Position numbers and translations under genes: made by a program. The notes beneath the pieces are model-generated. The model was not told the DNA's origin, made no database searches, and was given only the letters and a program-made list of their open reading frames with translations. Shown here piece by piece: positions 36,573 to 51,900 of a stretch of DNA of 64,000 nt (positions are counted from its first letter, which is position 1; the number at the start of each line of letters is the position of its first letter). The stretch is taken from positions 8,674,890-8,738,889 of the forward strand of contig CM030845.1 in assembly GCA_018105865.1 (NCBI GenBank), read 5' to 3'. This DNA comes from Metaphire vulgaris. Its lineage: Eukaryota; Annelida; Clitellata; Crassiclitellata; Megascolecidae.

Positions 36573-38642
36573 GGCCTATATGAAATTAATTAATAATTCT
36601 AGCCATGTCCATTGTCCATCTATTTGTATCATAGGTTCTTGCCTATGATCACATCATCTCAAGAGAAAGGTGACAAACTGCATATTGAGATTTTAGAAAA
36701 TAAGACGTAGAAAATTTACAATCTTAATACTTATGCAGAAAATCATTTTCACAGTCCTTTCAGTTAAATAATAAATACATACATATACACAAAAGTGCAT
36801 CTGAGCATGTTTTGCAATTTTACATGACATATAGAAATAGAGCTAGTGCTGGAGCAACATCATATGTGAGAAAATATAACACAAATCATATGATTTTACC
36901 AATGACAATTAAAATGATTGCTAAAAATTTTCAGCTCTTGCAAGACTTACCAATTCAAGATAAGAATTACTTTCGGACAGATATGACATGGCCTGAGAAG
37001 AGCAACTCTGCAAAGTTGATCTTCTGGGTGGAATAAACGGTGGACTGTGTACCAGATTGGCTTCATTCACGTCACCCATCGAACCTGACTGTGACGATAA
37101 ACTATAAATGAACGATAACCAGAAGCAAATTAAGTGAATTACCCGGTACTGCAAATGTCTGAAATTGGGCAACCATATCAGATTTTCTGCCTTTCAGTGA
37201 ACTTCTTAAAAATCATGTATGCATAATCTCTAATACAGTAGAACTTCATTATAATGAACTCAGTTATAACATATCCTCTGTTACAATGCATCGCAATGTT
37301 TGGTCCTGTGTAGGGGTGTCAACGAGTACCCAAGAACCGATTTATTATGGTATAACTTCGTTGTAACATACTTAGCAGGTCTGTAGAATTTAGTACACTA
37401 AGTCTGAGGTACCTTATATCCAGTAACATGACCCTTGCTTTCTGACGGTAAAGCACTTTTGTTTTTGGCCTTCGTCATGTTTACGGCGCTCTATAAATTG
37501 TCATGTATAGAATAGAATAGAATAGAATTATTGCCAAACTCCTCCTCCAGTGCCTGCAACAATGATTCTATCATTACCGGTAGTTGCAGGGCCCAGAGGG
37601 CAATGTTCCCTCTAATTTTTTGTAGTACATGTGCACATGAAATTTCTTGTGTGCAAAATTGTACATGGAAAGTCAACTTCTGTGCAGTAAGTACGTTTAT
37701 GATATGAAAGCAATGGAAACAATGTTCAAAAATTGTGTGCGCTCCATTTTTTCCTTTGTGCGCTTGCCTTGCGACCTCTGTGCGCGCGCACACGCGCACA
37801 GCTTAGAGGGAACATTGCCGGAGGGGAGTGCAGTTACTTAGTTGGGTGTAGAGATAAGAGGCCACAATGGAGATTATGCTAATCGGGTACCTGTAAAATT
37901 TGGATGGGTACTCGGGCAGCTATTTAAAAAATTTGACAGCTCTAGTCCTGTTTGATGCAGTACTGTATTGGATGGTATTGGATATAACGTTTCTCGGGTA
38001 TAGTGCACTAAATTCTACAGACCCGCTAAGTATGTCACAATGAAGTTCTATCGTCATAAATTTATAATGTCATCATAGACCAAGTGAAAAGACACATGAA
38101 TTTTAAAATACAAGTCAACAATAAGCAAATCAACGGCTCACCGTGAAGAAGCTGAGGCTGATCGCTGGGACTCCATACGTGCAGAATCAACACAGTTCTG
38201 TTGCAGGTTGCCTTCACTTCGACTTGGACTCAACTGCCCTTCCCCTAAAACATACAACAATTAAAAGACACAGTTAACCGCATTAGCTGGTTCAAGACAT
38301 TCCATCAATCTCTTAGTGCAGATATTTTGCTATTCAACTAATTGTTTTATTCAAAACTAACCATTCTGTGTCCTTACCAATTGAATAACCTCTTTCAATC
38401 CGTTAAAGAAACCATAAAGCTGCTGCATATTGGTTTCTATGGGGAAAACCCTCAATTTGCAAAACAGGTCAAGATCTTGGGATTAATTTCCTCTGAAACA
38501 GCCAACATATATGGTAGGACGGCTCAATATACTTTTCAGAACAAGAACTGCATAATTCAAATGATTAAAAATAATTTATGACTTTCAATCTCTTTATAAA
38601 TAACTTAGAGCTAGCAGCAATTGCAATTAATTTTTCTGTTTG

Positions 38643-38696
<54 letters not shown>

Positions 38697-41600
38697 CAAT
38701 TAAGTAAATTAATAAATAATAAAATAATACTTAAGGAAGAAAGTATCACTAGAGATAAATCACTAATGCATTCAATCTATGACATGGAAAAAATAATGGT
38801 AATGCACGTGGCAAATATTTTCGAAAATTATAGCCAATGCGTGCAAACTTAATATGAAATCAAAAAGTTCATTCATATGACTATACAGTAGTCTCATAGT
38901 GCTATCACATGAATTTCCTGTCATCATCTTTTTATATGATTTGAACAGCAGTGAAGATTCCAATGGTTTCAATCATGCAAACAATGATTGTACATAACTA
39001 ATGGCTTTGAAACTTTTATTTATTCAAGGAATCAATGAGTTCCCCCAATCCTGCTTTAAATTAGCTAAAAAAGAACAACATAAGTAAAGAAACTTTAACT
39101 AAGCATAATGCCAGTGAAATAAATACATACTGCTTTCATGAGGAGGACTCAGAGTTTGGCCACGATTGCGGATTTTATTTTGCAGATCATACATTGACCA
39201 GCTAAAATAGACAATCAAATGTTCTGATAGATTCATAGAATATTAAGCTTTTAAACACATTCCCTCAGATCCATTAATCCAAATAATAAAGCCATAATTA
39301 TGAATAATTTGTACAAAACAAACTTTCTCTTAATAGGACAACTATTGAGAAAAATCTTTGAATCATGAAGTTCATATATCAGACATTTATTGGCTACATA
39401 ATTTTCATTTTCATAAATGGTGTAAGAATTTAACACCCAAAAATCTCAAATGATTTATTAGAAATCACTCAAAATAGCTCATGTGCTATTATTACTAACT
39501 GAATAACTAAAAACTTCTATAGCTCCATTTTTAGAAAATTCCGGGCCATGGTTGCTCCAAAGTAAAATCATAACCTCCATGGTCAGATCAAATAGGTCAG
39601 TCCAATAGTTCCGGATCCAGTAGCGTAGACCAGGCAACAAGCAATAGAAAACAAGCGCAGCTTGAGCCTTGAGGTCACAAGACAGCACAATGGACAGATG
39701 TTGAAAGTGAGTTCCAATGTCAACACACAGCAACAAAAAATGTGTCAACTAATTGTGAGTGTAAATATCTAAGAGTTATTGCATCAGACGCCCTCGTTAA
39801 GTGTTAATGGTCTTGAGCAATAAGGAGGAAAGGAGGTACAATGCCTGGCTGGTATATAGCATCTTATGGACCAGTAGCCATGCATTAAAGTCTATTATTG
39901 TTTAATTGGTAGCCAGTGAAGTGATTTAAAAGCAGGTGCAATATGGTCAGATGCACACATCTTGTCCAGATTGTTTGAAGCTGTTGGGAGACAAAATTTA
40001 AACATTCCTGTGACATGAGAGTTGCAGTAGTCTAAGTGACTAGCAACAATGGAGATACCATCAGCAAGAGGGATAAGTATATCAGAGGGGACGAAGGTGT
40101 CTCGTTCTACACAGACTGCAAATGTGGCTGAGCAAAGAGCGCAAGCACTACAGTGCAAACAGTACTGATGTGCTACCCAAAAGAGAGACTAGAGTGAAAG
40201 ATAACTCAAAGGCTTCTAGTGGACTCAGACCCTTGGATAACTGATTCACCAAAAGAAAAGCGGGTAAAATAACAAAATGTTATTAGTTGTGATGGTGTTC
40301 CTAGCAGAAGAAATTCAATTCAAGTAGGGATGAGGTATAGTTAGCTCATTATCCACCATCCAGAACAGCTCTGACTCAAGCTGGTGTGCTTGTGACAGTG
40401 GGTGTTCCAAAGTATTTCAAAGTGTAAGGCTGGTTGATACTCTATTATACCGGTATTCTGCTGCAGGGTTTATGTATAAGAAACATAAATAAACCTGAAA
40501 AAACCTACTATTTATAGCATGATTTAAAATGGCTTAGGAGGCATCACTGCCTGTGCAAAAACCACTAAGGGTGCTAACAGGCTTTGAACCTTGCTCCATC
40601 AGTTTACTCATCTAGCATGTAACCCACTCTGCCATCTTCTGTCCCTAGTTCCAAGAGCATAAGCAATAAATATAAGGATATAATGATTAAAAAACATAAG
40701 AGAATCCATCATTTGCTGACATGCATTACCTGGGTGTTGTTAAATGCAGATGTTTTAAAGGATTTCCAGAATCAACTTCAACACGTTTCATTTCATATTC
40801 TTTCGACTTTCCTACAGATGGCCGTTTGGAATGCGTTGCATTGGTTGTCGCACGGCCGGTCGCACGGCTGGTCGCACATGAATTGTGGTGGCCTTGCATA
40901 CGCTCAGGCAAAACAGGAGGCGCTGCATCCGGATTGTCATGACAATCGTGGAAGGTAGGTGGAACTTCCACAATCGAAGGAGGAGGGGGAGGCGGTGGAA
41001 CTCGTCGTGACTTGGACTGTTGAAGCGTCCTCATGCTGCTGGATTTTCGTGGCATCGTCGAAAGAGGTGGTGTCGAATGAGAAGGACCGCGCAAAGAGCC
41101 ACGGGCTGGAATTCTAGGAGGAATCAATGGTGGAACATGAGCACCGGCGGGTAAGACAACCTGCGATAATACCGTCTCGTCAATTTGCCCTTTAGATATT
41201 TTTCTTGGCTTCGAAACTGGACTAGCACAAGGTGAAGCAGTTCTGGGACATAGAGCTGGCTGGGAAGCTAACGAGTGCAAATCCAAACTGTCCGTACGAT
41301 CAGTAACATTAGAAACTGCTGTTAGGGTAGGACCGCTATTTTCGTCCTTGGAATCATTTGCAGAATGCATGCATCCACGTGAAACTTCATGCAATGGTTC
41401 ACGAACTCTAGAGTGGACTTTAGCATTCTGCTTGGCTTGAACGATTTCATACGGAGGGTCGTAAATGTCATCTGGACATGCTGTTATGACTTCGTTCGAA
41501 TTGATATTAATATTGTAAGCCACATTTGAACGCTGACTTGCAGTCAACTTTGATGTCTGCAATGAATTTGAAATGGCATGAGGATCACTCTGTTGTGATC

Positions 41601-42688
41601 TGGTGTTGATATCAGCAGTAAATGACATATCTCCAACCTGATCCAAAAAATCCAAACAATAAACTGTCATTTAAAATTCTGTGAATTTTAACAGAAATGT
41701 CTTAATTATCTAATTTCAGTGCTGATGGGGGCAGTGGTTCTAACAAAACTAGGTTTTTGTGTTTTATTTGAATTCGAGTGTGAAGATAAATTTGGAATTG
41801 ATCCATATTTTGCATGAAAGTGAACTGTTCCAGACAAAACTTCAACTTGGAACACAGGATCACCAAAAATTTCTTCAAGACAACAAACTTTTCAACTGTG
41901 AGAAATGTCATAAAAACTTAGTCAGCACTTGTTCTTTAAAAAATAACCGTAAAAAATAAATTATACACAATGCAAAAACCAACATGGCCTTTTAAACCAT
42001 GAATACCTTTGATTTTGTTGATTCAGTTTCATTGACATATTCCACCTGTTTAGGCATGTTCAGGTTGTCACAAGATGGTGCCTTGATAACCTTCTGGTTT
42101 AAGGAATCTTTGGCAATCAATTTTTTATGGGAAGAATCCGCTAATGATTGTCTAAAAATAAAATAAATCGGGAAAATACAAACACTATAACCTTTAATGA
42201 TGCTGAGAAAACAACTACAACTGCCAAAATAACTTTTCAACATGCATTTTTAGAATACAACTTGGAAATCTGTAGACATCATAACCAAACAGTTCAGGTG
42301 GAGAACAAATTTATAATGTTAAATTAAGTTATTTGTTATCCACTTGAACTGCTTAGTTATAGAGATCTAATGGTGACAGACACTCTAAATCCATATTTCT
42401 TAGAGGAAAAATGCAGAAAAATTTTGAAAGCAAGAGACAGAAACATATATTAAAAATTCAAGAAGCAGAGGGAGGGAGGGAGGGAGAGAGCCTTGAGTTG
42501 GAAGGGCTTCCCTACACCATTGTTGAGGGACTGTAAAAGTTGTATAATGTCTACACTGTCTACATACTCATATAATATCTACACATATAAGTTGCTTATC
42601 TATCAATTACGGAATCACTCTACTCAGAAACCCGGTTAATCACAATCCTCATTCCTTTAAATGTGGCTGCCTGCGGAGAGAGCCAGAA

Positions 42689-42767
<79 letters not shown>

Positions 42768-45700
42768 TACAGACAGACAGAGATTACTTTAAACTGAAAG
42801 GATTTCCCTCCACCCACATATCCCTCGAATAGGCCTACATCAATCATTTAAGTATCCAAACCGGATTCTCTATTCAGTAACTTTGGTAGTCACAATCATT
42901 TGTCCAATTCTGCTTCAATTTTGGACGTTTAAACAGAGTTTCCTTCTTCTGTTAACCCGGGTAGGTCCTGAATAGCCTGCTGCTATAGGCAACTATTTGC
43001 ACACCAAGTATTTGCCTCCCAAGCCAAGTACTTGCTGAGGTGAATACTTGCAAAAACATGAAACTTGGCCAAGGCAAATGTCCGGATGATTTCCGGTTGA
43101 TCCCTAGTTGAAAGCATGAATGAAGAAAGATGACCAAAGAAAAAACTATACAACTATGTTGAAGGAAAAAGGAGAAAAGGAAGACCAAGAAAAATATGGA
43201 TAGAAAACTTAAAAGAGGATGCAGTAGAAATGTAAATGAACTTCATCCAAATGACCAGGGAAGCAAGAGATAGGCAGAAGTGGAAGGAACTCATTCAGAC
43301 CCATTGTCCAACCCAATAGGGAACGACAGAAGAAAATAAAGATAGAAAAAGAAAGTACTCTGTCAACTCTACCGGCTTAAAAGTAAACCATCATAACAGC
43401 CTACATTATCACTGCCCAAGGCTAAAGTATAGCCAAATAAAACAATTGAGACACTACACAGTACTGCCGACATCCTAAATCAAGAACTCTATGTTAAACT
43501 CAGTGCAAATAGAAATGACCAGAAGACATTATAAAAACTTGTAAGGATGTATGCATACACAGTTCAAAGTCCCCTTATTAATATTATCAGACACAGAAAT
43601 TTAAATCATATAAAGCAGCATTAAAACACTGTGATACCAAAAGACACTGAAAGTGACAAAAGCTGTAATGTAAACAGATCATAACAATCTGTATTTTGCT
43701 TATCTATTATTTCACTACCTAAATTCCATGTTAAATCATCCAAAACATTACCATTTAACATGTACTGATTTGCCGACATATTACTAAATGTACCCAGAAC
43801 TAGAACTGAAACCAGCAAGAGAGCTTTTTCTGTGACAGGCCCAAGGTTTTGGAACTCTCTTCCTCTGTCTACCATGGTTCTCTGTCATTTTCTGGCCTTG
43901 ATTTCCTGGACCGCCATTTCCTGGGGTATCACTGTAAATGGAAGTAAATAGGTAGTTAGGCAGTTAGGTTGGCAGGTAGCTAGATAGGTATGTAGGAAGA
44001 TAGATAGGTACATAAATAGGCAAGGTAAAACACTTGCATAAAAGGCAGACAGCTGCTGGCCAAAATTAGAAAAAGGATTCAATTCGTGAAAACTATAAAT
44101 GTAGTAAATGAATGTTTACTATATTTATAGCTGTAAAATTATTGATATAAGAGTAGTAATTCAATATGTATTTTAAAAATTAAGTATGCAAAGTTATAAC
44201 CAACGAGGCAAAGAACATATTGTACTAACAAGATCATTTTCCATGTAATCATGTCAATGAATACGTGTTGTGCATGCTAATGAATGTACTCATATTTTAA
44301 ACATAACTTCACTGTATTTAACATAATTGCTTCAATTTCTTAAGAGTATAAATAAAGGCCTACGCATCTAATGTTTAACATCATATAGTTGATGTGCAAC
44401 AGCATCAATGTACTGCAGCAGGCGTATATTTGTGTGTACGCATGTAACGATTTGTATATCATAGTGTATACACTAGTTTACACACACTTAAAAAATAGAA
44501 CAATAGGAACATAAACTTTGTCTTTGTAATGTCGGTGCAGTGACTAATGGTCCAGGAACTGACGATCCAGGAATTGACGGTCCACAAAATAGCAGGACAC
44601 CGTCTGTCAGACCTTCCAACGAACTGAGCACTTTAAAATCTAGATTCAAAACTCATCTCTCTCAGACAGGATTTCCCCGATAGTCTGTCTTGCTGTTTCC
44701 CACTGACTTATATCTGGAAGGAATTGGTCTTTTGTACCATTGACTGATATCTCAGAGCATTAGAAACTTTGCTATAAAAGTGCATAATTATTTTTACTGT
44801 CTTGTATTTAAAAGCGAATCTTAAACTGAAGGTCAGTGATACCTAGCACTGGAAGAATGCAACAGATGTTCTGTTTCTTGGACGGCCATTGCAGAATTAT
44901 GATTGTTTTCACATTCTTTGTCAACTTCATCTGAGTCATCCTCTGAAAATGATCATAAAATCATGAGCAATCGAATACATTAAAACCTTTCTTATACTTA
45001 CAAATTATGCAAGATGGATAATATCATGGTCTGGCAAATTTTAAATGGCTTAAACGCAGACAGCTGAACAGATATGGTCAGTCAGGTGACTTCTAGAAAA
45101 CTACACATTTCAGAACTATGACAATTCAATTTTTATTTAAATTTATCTGAATGGACACAAAAGGAGCATTAGTAACAGTAACGTCACACTCAATGACCTT
45201 AAAAGAACTTGTTGCAGTAGAATATCACATACCCAGTATATCCCAAATTCTGTCATGAACATATCAATAGCAAAAAATTGTTTAATCATTGCACTGAAGA
45301 ATTCTTCTTAATGTAAACATCCAAGTAAGATTCCAAAATCTCAAGTGGATAAAATGAAAGCAGAAGAAATATTGTATTTATGACAGAGATTCTGCATGTG
45401 TATGTGTGTTGTGCGTGCATGTGTGTGTGTGTGTGCCTATCAAAGAATATTAATTGTCTTGTCATTAGTAAAATATTAAATGTCTAGATACAGGAAATAT
45501 AAGAGATATTAAAGTCTATGCCGTCATCATGTCTAATTGAAGTGAAGAGGCAAATTACCAGTACAGTGGGTTTAACGGGGCGCGGACATTCTCCCCCGGA
45601 CATAATCCTCCATGGACATTATCCCCCGGGACATATCCCTCCCGCAAAGAAGTAACGAACAATGTAAATCAATGTCATAGATCTTAATTTTAAAAAGGTA

Positions 45701-48700
45701 CTTATCAGTTTTCTGATGCCATGGCTGCCGTCAGTATCCTTTAGGGTTAGTGTTTCATGTCTGGTTTATGGTGTGGGTAATGATTATATGACCCTGAACG
45801 GGTGCAATGCACTGCTTTTCGTCAAAGCCCATAGAGTAAACAAAAGTAAACAAAGGGGGGGGGGATTATGTCCGGCAGTGTAATTTCAAAGGGTGTACCA
45901 GGGGGGGGGTAATGTCCAGAGGGGATTATGTCCAGGGGAGAATGTCCTGTACCCGGGTTTAATGAACATGGACTGCTCACCTAACCACTCAGAGTAGTCA
46001 TGTCATCTTGTATTATTGCATCTCATCAACCTTGCTCAAATGAACAAAAAGTATTGCAAACCCTGATTTCATTTACAAAATGGAAACCATTCTGTATGAC
46101 TTAGCACATTGGAATTCTACAGCATGTAGCATATCTAAGGCATTCACACATGCACAGCATTTACACAATGAGCAAAGAATTTATTATTAAATTCCATGAC
46201 ACTTAGGCACCAACTTCTGATAATTATAATTGATCCATTTGATCTACAGTGGGAGGGATGGTGGATGAAAACTGCACACATCAATTAACAGAGAAAACAA
46301 AATTCCAAAAGTATTAAAAACAATGAAGCAAATAGAAGTACCACATCAAATCTAAACCAGAGAACTGTTGCCACTGCTGCATGACTGTATGCAAATATTT
46401 ACATAGAGCACAGGCAAGCATAACTAAAATGCACCAACAACATCAGCAAAACAGTAAAGGTAAAGGTTGCTCCAAAGATTCAAATCCCATAGGAGAATAA
46501 AAGCATTACAACCTTCAACCTTCAACTTTTCAATGCATCAGCTGAAAGAGGGCAGCTACAAGCCTTTATCTGGTCCCCTTTCCTTACATCAATGTGCCCG
46601 TTCATAGCAGAGGTGAATAGGTGAATGCCTAGGACAGAAACAACCAAAAACGCTTCTAACAGTCAAGGTTTCTGCCTGGACCTCATAACCAGTTCAACCA
46701 TGGACTACTAAACGAAGTGGACAGTGCTTCTGTTGGAAGTTGCTCATAGAAATCTTTCAAGCATTTAGCAACAAATTTTGAACTGTAAATAATTCCGCAG
46801 GCCAGCTAAAATCAGCCTGCGGGCTAAGGTTTTGAAACCTCTGACATAGGTCATACTGCTTTTTCCACAGCAACAAAGGTCACAAGGGTCAAATAAACAA
46901 TTTTAATCATGCGTGGCACATGTCCTCCAGCCTTTGACCTTCATCAGCTCTGCTGCAGGGCTGGGGTTCTACTCTCAGTAGATCCGGAAGAAGGGAGCTA
47001 ATGCGTTTCTAGTGTAGCTTAATTATCAACACTTAACTACATCATCATTAAGTCAGCATGATACAAGCCAACATTGACAACTATTTTTATGCCAAACCCA
47101 CGAACTTAAACTTAACCCAAACTCTAGCATAGCTGAGCATCCAATAAGAACAGTGCAGCAACAGAGCCACAAGCCAACTCTGAACCAAACCGTCAACAAT
47201 TGAACCAATGTATGTCAGAATACAAAATTATGAAAGGCCTACAAGAAGGCCAAATACAATAAAAGCCAAGTAAAATGTGGATATAACTGCTGCAAAATGG
47301 CCTGCAACAAACATTCAAAGCACACATCATGTGAACCAGTTGCATTGGACAGCAGCCAGTGTCAAACGATCGACACAATTATCTATTTAATGAGAACAGT
47401 GTATAACATACATTTATTGACATAAAGTTGACAATGATTGCTTGAAACATAAGCATAATAATAGGAAACTATATGTTAATGTCATCTATATACATTTTGT
47501 AGCCAAATAACCTCATAATTTTAGCATCCAATGGGCCTAAATTGCAAATGTCAGAAAATTGTTAATTTTCTATATGGTGGTTATATATGATGGCTAATAT
47601 CTTGTACAACTGCTTCCACAATCGCCACTTCAATAGTTCATTCTAAACTAGACTACTGCAACTCCCTTTACTATAACCTCCTGAAAACCTTCATCAACAG
47701 ACTACAGTCTATTCAAAATGCACTAGCCCAAGCAGTAACCAAATCACCAAAGTTCTGCCATATTTCACCCATACTGAAGTCACTTCACTGGCTTAAAATA
47801 TCTGAACGCATCCAGCACAAGATAATAACAATCACTTACAGTTCAATTTCATTCATCAAAACCGTTTTACCTTCAAAAACTCCTAACGCCTCAGCCTCCT
47901 GGACCTACATGATCATCATCTCATCTCACACTCTCACGCCCGTTAAATCAGTCATCACTCAAAATCTGCAACTGCGCTTTCTCATTTGCCTCATCAGAAC
48001 TTTGGAACTCAATTCCAGCTTCCCTCCGTTGTCTACAACATGGTCAAACGACAAGCTCCACATCCTCAGTTCCTTTAATTCCTTCACTATCTCCCAAGCC
48101 TTTAGGTCTAAACTCAAAACCTTCCTATTCCAAAAGTCATTTCCTCCATAGCTATAACAGCCTGACCTGCCACCTCATGGATACACTGACCTTTGCCCGG
48201 TCAAAAACCCACCTTGTATATAGCTATTTCAAGAAAGATTAAGCACATAAGAATAAGCAGCTACTACTGTACTACTTTCCAAGGTGCTATATAACTTTAC
48301 AAGATTTTACTTTTAAGGAAAATAAAAGTAGAACTTGAAAGCAGAATCCAATGTTGTATATTACAGTGCATATTATACAATGTTTAATTTTCAGAATCTG
48401 AGCGAGATAGATGAGGTGGCAAGGTGGCAATCACCCATCTTAGAAGAAGGCCTCACGGAAAGAACCTAGCTGTGCATGGGTTGATAAATGACAATTTATA
48501 TATAATGAATTTGCAAAAACATTTTGAAATTTTTATGAAAATCCAAAAATTTCTCCCACAGTGGGAAAATAGTTTCATGCAACTGCAAAATTGACTAGTA
48601 ATCTTCATGCAGGTCCAATTTGTTATCTCGATATTGTGGAGAAGAGAAACCATACCAAAACAGTTACTTACCCATCTACTTTGGGGTTGAGAGAAAATTT

Positions 48701-48881
48701 CTTGTATAACACCATACATATCAAGAGGAAATAATAAAAAATATATATAAATATATAAGTAATTTTTCATTTCCTGCAAAGAACAAACATTCGTTCACAT
48801 TCTTACAGTTTGATAATAAGTTCCCTGTATGTTCTGCATATTACCGGTAATATTATCCAATCCAACCCAATCAATAGCCTC

Positions 48882-48957
<76 letters not shown>

Positions 48958-51900
48958 GTACTGATTAATGTGGTAACTTGTTCAAATGAACTGCGTGAAC
49001 ACATTACAAAGTTTCAAATGACTCTATGGTGTCATTTCATAATTAAGGAAGCATCAATCAATCATATGCCAAACCCCGACGTAGTAATAAGTATTATTAT
49101 TAAAGAAGCTTTAACATCTCCATTCTCCAATCAATACCAGTTGCTTAACATCAAATATTCTAGTTAAGTAAGTAAGTAAGATGAAGCTAAATGGCAAAGA
49201 ATGGGGAAAATCTTAACCGCTGACCCAAAGTAATCCCACAGCCTGTCCAGTTTAATCCAAGAAGCAAATTTTACCAAGCTAACAAAATCAAATCATTATG
49301 ACCTCCCAAATACAAGGTTCTGGTAATGCATTTGGGGCTGCCATAATTGCCAGATGGAGAAAGAGGGCATGCAAAATTTGCACCAAATCAGACCAATATT
49401 AGGCATTGTACAAATAAAAGTAAAGTTAAACTACAGAAAATATTGCTCTTATTTAAATATAAACTTGCATTAGCTGAGTGTTCAGTACACCACACTGACT
49501 GAAACAGAAAAAACAGTAGTTTAGTAACTAAATCACTAACATTACCAAATGGTAGTGAAAGGTATCTCATTCTGAGTCATTACTATCAAAATAATTGTCC
49601 ACATTTGAGGAAATTGATGTTTGGAAGAGGAAGTTCTGATGACTAATGTTAACAATGAGCTAAATATAGCTGGCTCGTGTATTTTATGAAACAGAATAGA
49701 TTAAAGTACCATATATAAGCACAGAAAAGTAAGTAAGAAAGCATCAATCGATCGGGGATGGAAGGTCCACGATGGAGAAAACCCCAGACAATAGCTATTT
49801 TTCTGGAAAGCCGCCCATATGCTCAGACAAAGTCATAAAAAGAGGTCTAGTCCATGGAAACCCGGACTGATGGTAACCCTAAATGCATTTTGGCAAACGA
49901 TGGTTAATATTAATGCATAAGACCATTGACAATGTGAAGGCAGAAAGATGAATCCAAATGCAATGATAATGTAAGGTTCCTAAGCAAAATCTTTAACATC
50001 CTCGTGTTCTTGACAAATATTCTACTGTCTACTTACATTGTACCACAATGCTAAAACTGTCCTGACCGTTCATAACAACCAACTGCACAAAGCTCTTCCT
50101 ATACAACCAAATTAAGCCATATCGTTTTTGTGCTTGCTTTCACATACACTGTGCCATTTATCATACCATACAACACCACCAGAAAATTCACTAATGACAG
50201 ATTGGAACTGGATCACAAGAATCAAGAATCATAGGCGAACAAGGAAATCCTAACTCTACATGAAAAAACTTGACTTTAAATTTGGCCACTGAGTCTAAAT
50301 AGGTAAGGCTTATCGAATACAGAGAATATAAAAAAACACAGGTGATGGCTTCAATCAAAATAGGCTGTTGCAAAAGGATCTAATGCTAGAAATGAATACT
50401 GATGTATGTCTATGTGGTCTATGCAAATTATTGCTTTTATATCAGGTAACAAAACCGTTTTATCAGAAACCTTCCTTCATACAGGAAAAACAAAGTATAG
50501 AACCAAACAAAGTGAAGACTACAATTATTCGAAGTTTTACATGCACAGAAGCTTTCAAATGATACTTGCAAATCCATAATTGAATAAAAACTGGTGAGAT
50601 TTAAACCATTGGTCTCACTCAATAATCAAAAGATAATTTGTATTAAAATTAGATTAATGCTAATTAGTTAATAATTCATTAATGAAATTAATCAATCAGT
50701 TTATTAGTATCAAAGTAAGAACCAATATCATTAATATTACAATTCAATATCTGAAAAATAGTTGTAAAGACAAATGCAAAAATTTTTCATATTTCAATAT
50801 TAGATATATCAGATATTTTAGATATTAAAATTGACGTTACAAGATTAGGATACTAAAAGGGAGAAGCAGGAGAAGAGAAACAATCTCTGTCCAAAGTCTG
50901 CATTTCCTGTGAATCAATACACCAGATACAAATTCACATATTCTAGATACAAAGGCAATTTTTTTTTAAAGAAATAATTATGATTGCACTAATCTGATTT
51001 GTTTTTAAACTGATAGATTATTTTGTAGGTCATTTCATATGTTGCAGAGTGCAAATTTTAACATATGCATACTAAAACATACCGGTACTTAAATTAGAGT
51101 AAAAAGAGCAGGAACACCGAAAACTGGCACTGGCATAAAATTAACGAGTTAATCATCAAGTTAACATGAAAACACAAAGTCAGAATTTGTATAGCTTGAT
51201 AAACATCATTTTATGAAAATATAGGCATTAAAAGTAGGACAACAACTAACCAAAACTAGCCGAATCATCTGTCCTGTCACTGTCAGTGCCATCTTTGCAA
51301 GATTCTTCTTTTGAATTGCCTTGACTAAATGGTTCATATACGCAGTCTTTAGGACTCTCAAACGAAATGTCCAGATTTAAATTATCATGACTATGTGACA
51401 CAGAAGTCGCTGAAACAGGAACACACAGACAAGAATCCAAACTTTCTGCTGAGGTAACATCCAAGTTCACCGAAATACTCTTAGGCAAGCCATATTGAAA
51501 TAATTCCTTTGGAATGTTTCTAGGCTTTGGAGGAGGAGAAGGCTTGGAAGATTTCAGTGGAGGTACCTGTCGTCTGCCTAATGAAACTCTTTCGGAACTA
51601 TTTTCCGACTTGGTATGAGTGCGTGGATAATGACCTTTATCGATTTCTTTATTAAAAATCGAATCAAAATTTGTTGAACTCTCTTTTTGCAACATCCTGT
51701 TTCCTTTATTACCTGTACTTTGCCGTTGCCAGTCAAACCGATCAACCAATTCCTGAATGAGCTTCACTTTATTTGGAGATGAGGTCTTTTGCTCTAAAGA
51801 GTTATCAGCTGAATGTTCCAACTTTGGTTCTCCAACTTTACCTTCAAATTTTAACCTTGGTGAATTCTTGTCATTGAAACAGCTCTCCACAGGAAAAGAG

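Noticed and set aside
39895..40158. Extra RhoGEF exon
   Set aside because: Same strand and open, but the LDYCN and LHWLP motifs identify reverse transcriptase, and exons 4 and 5 already join in phase without it.
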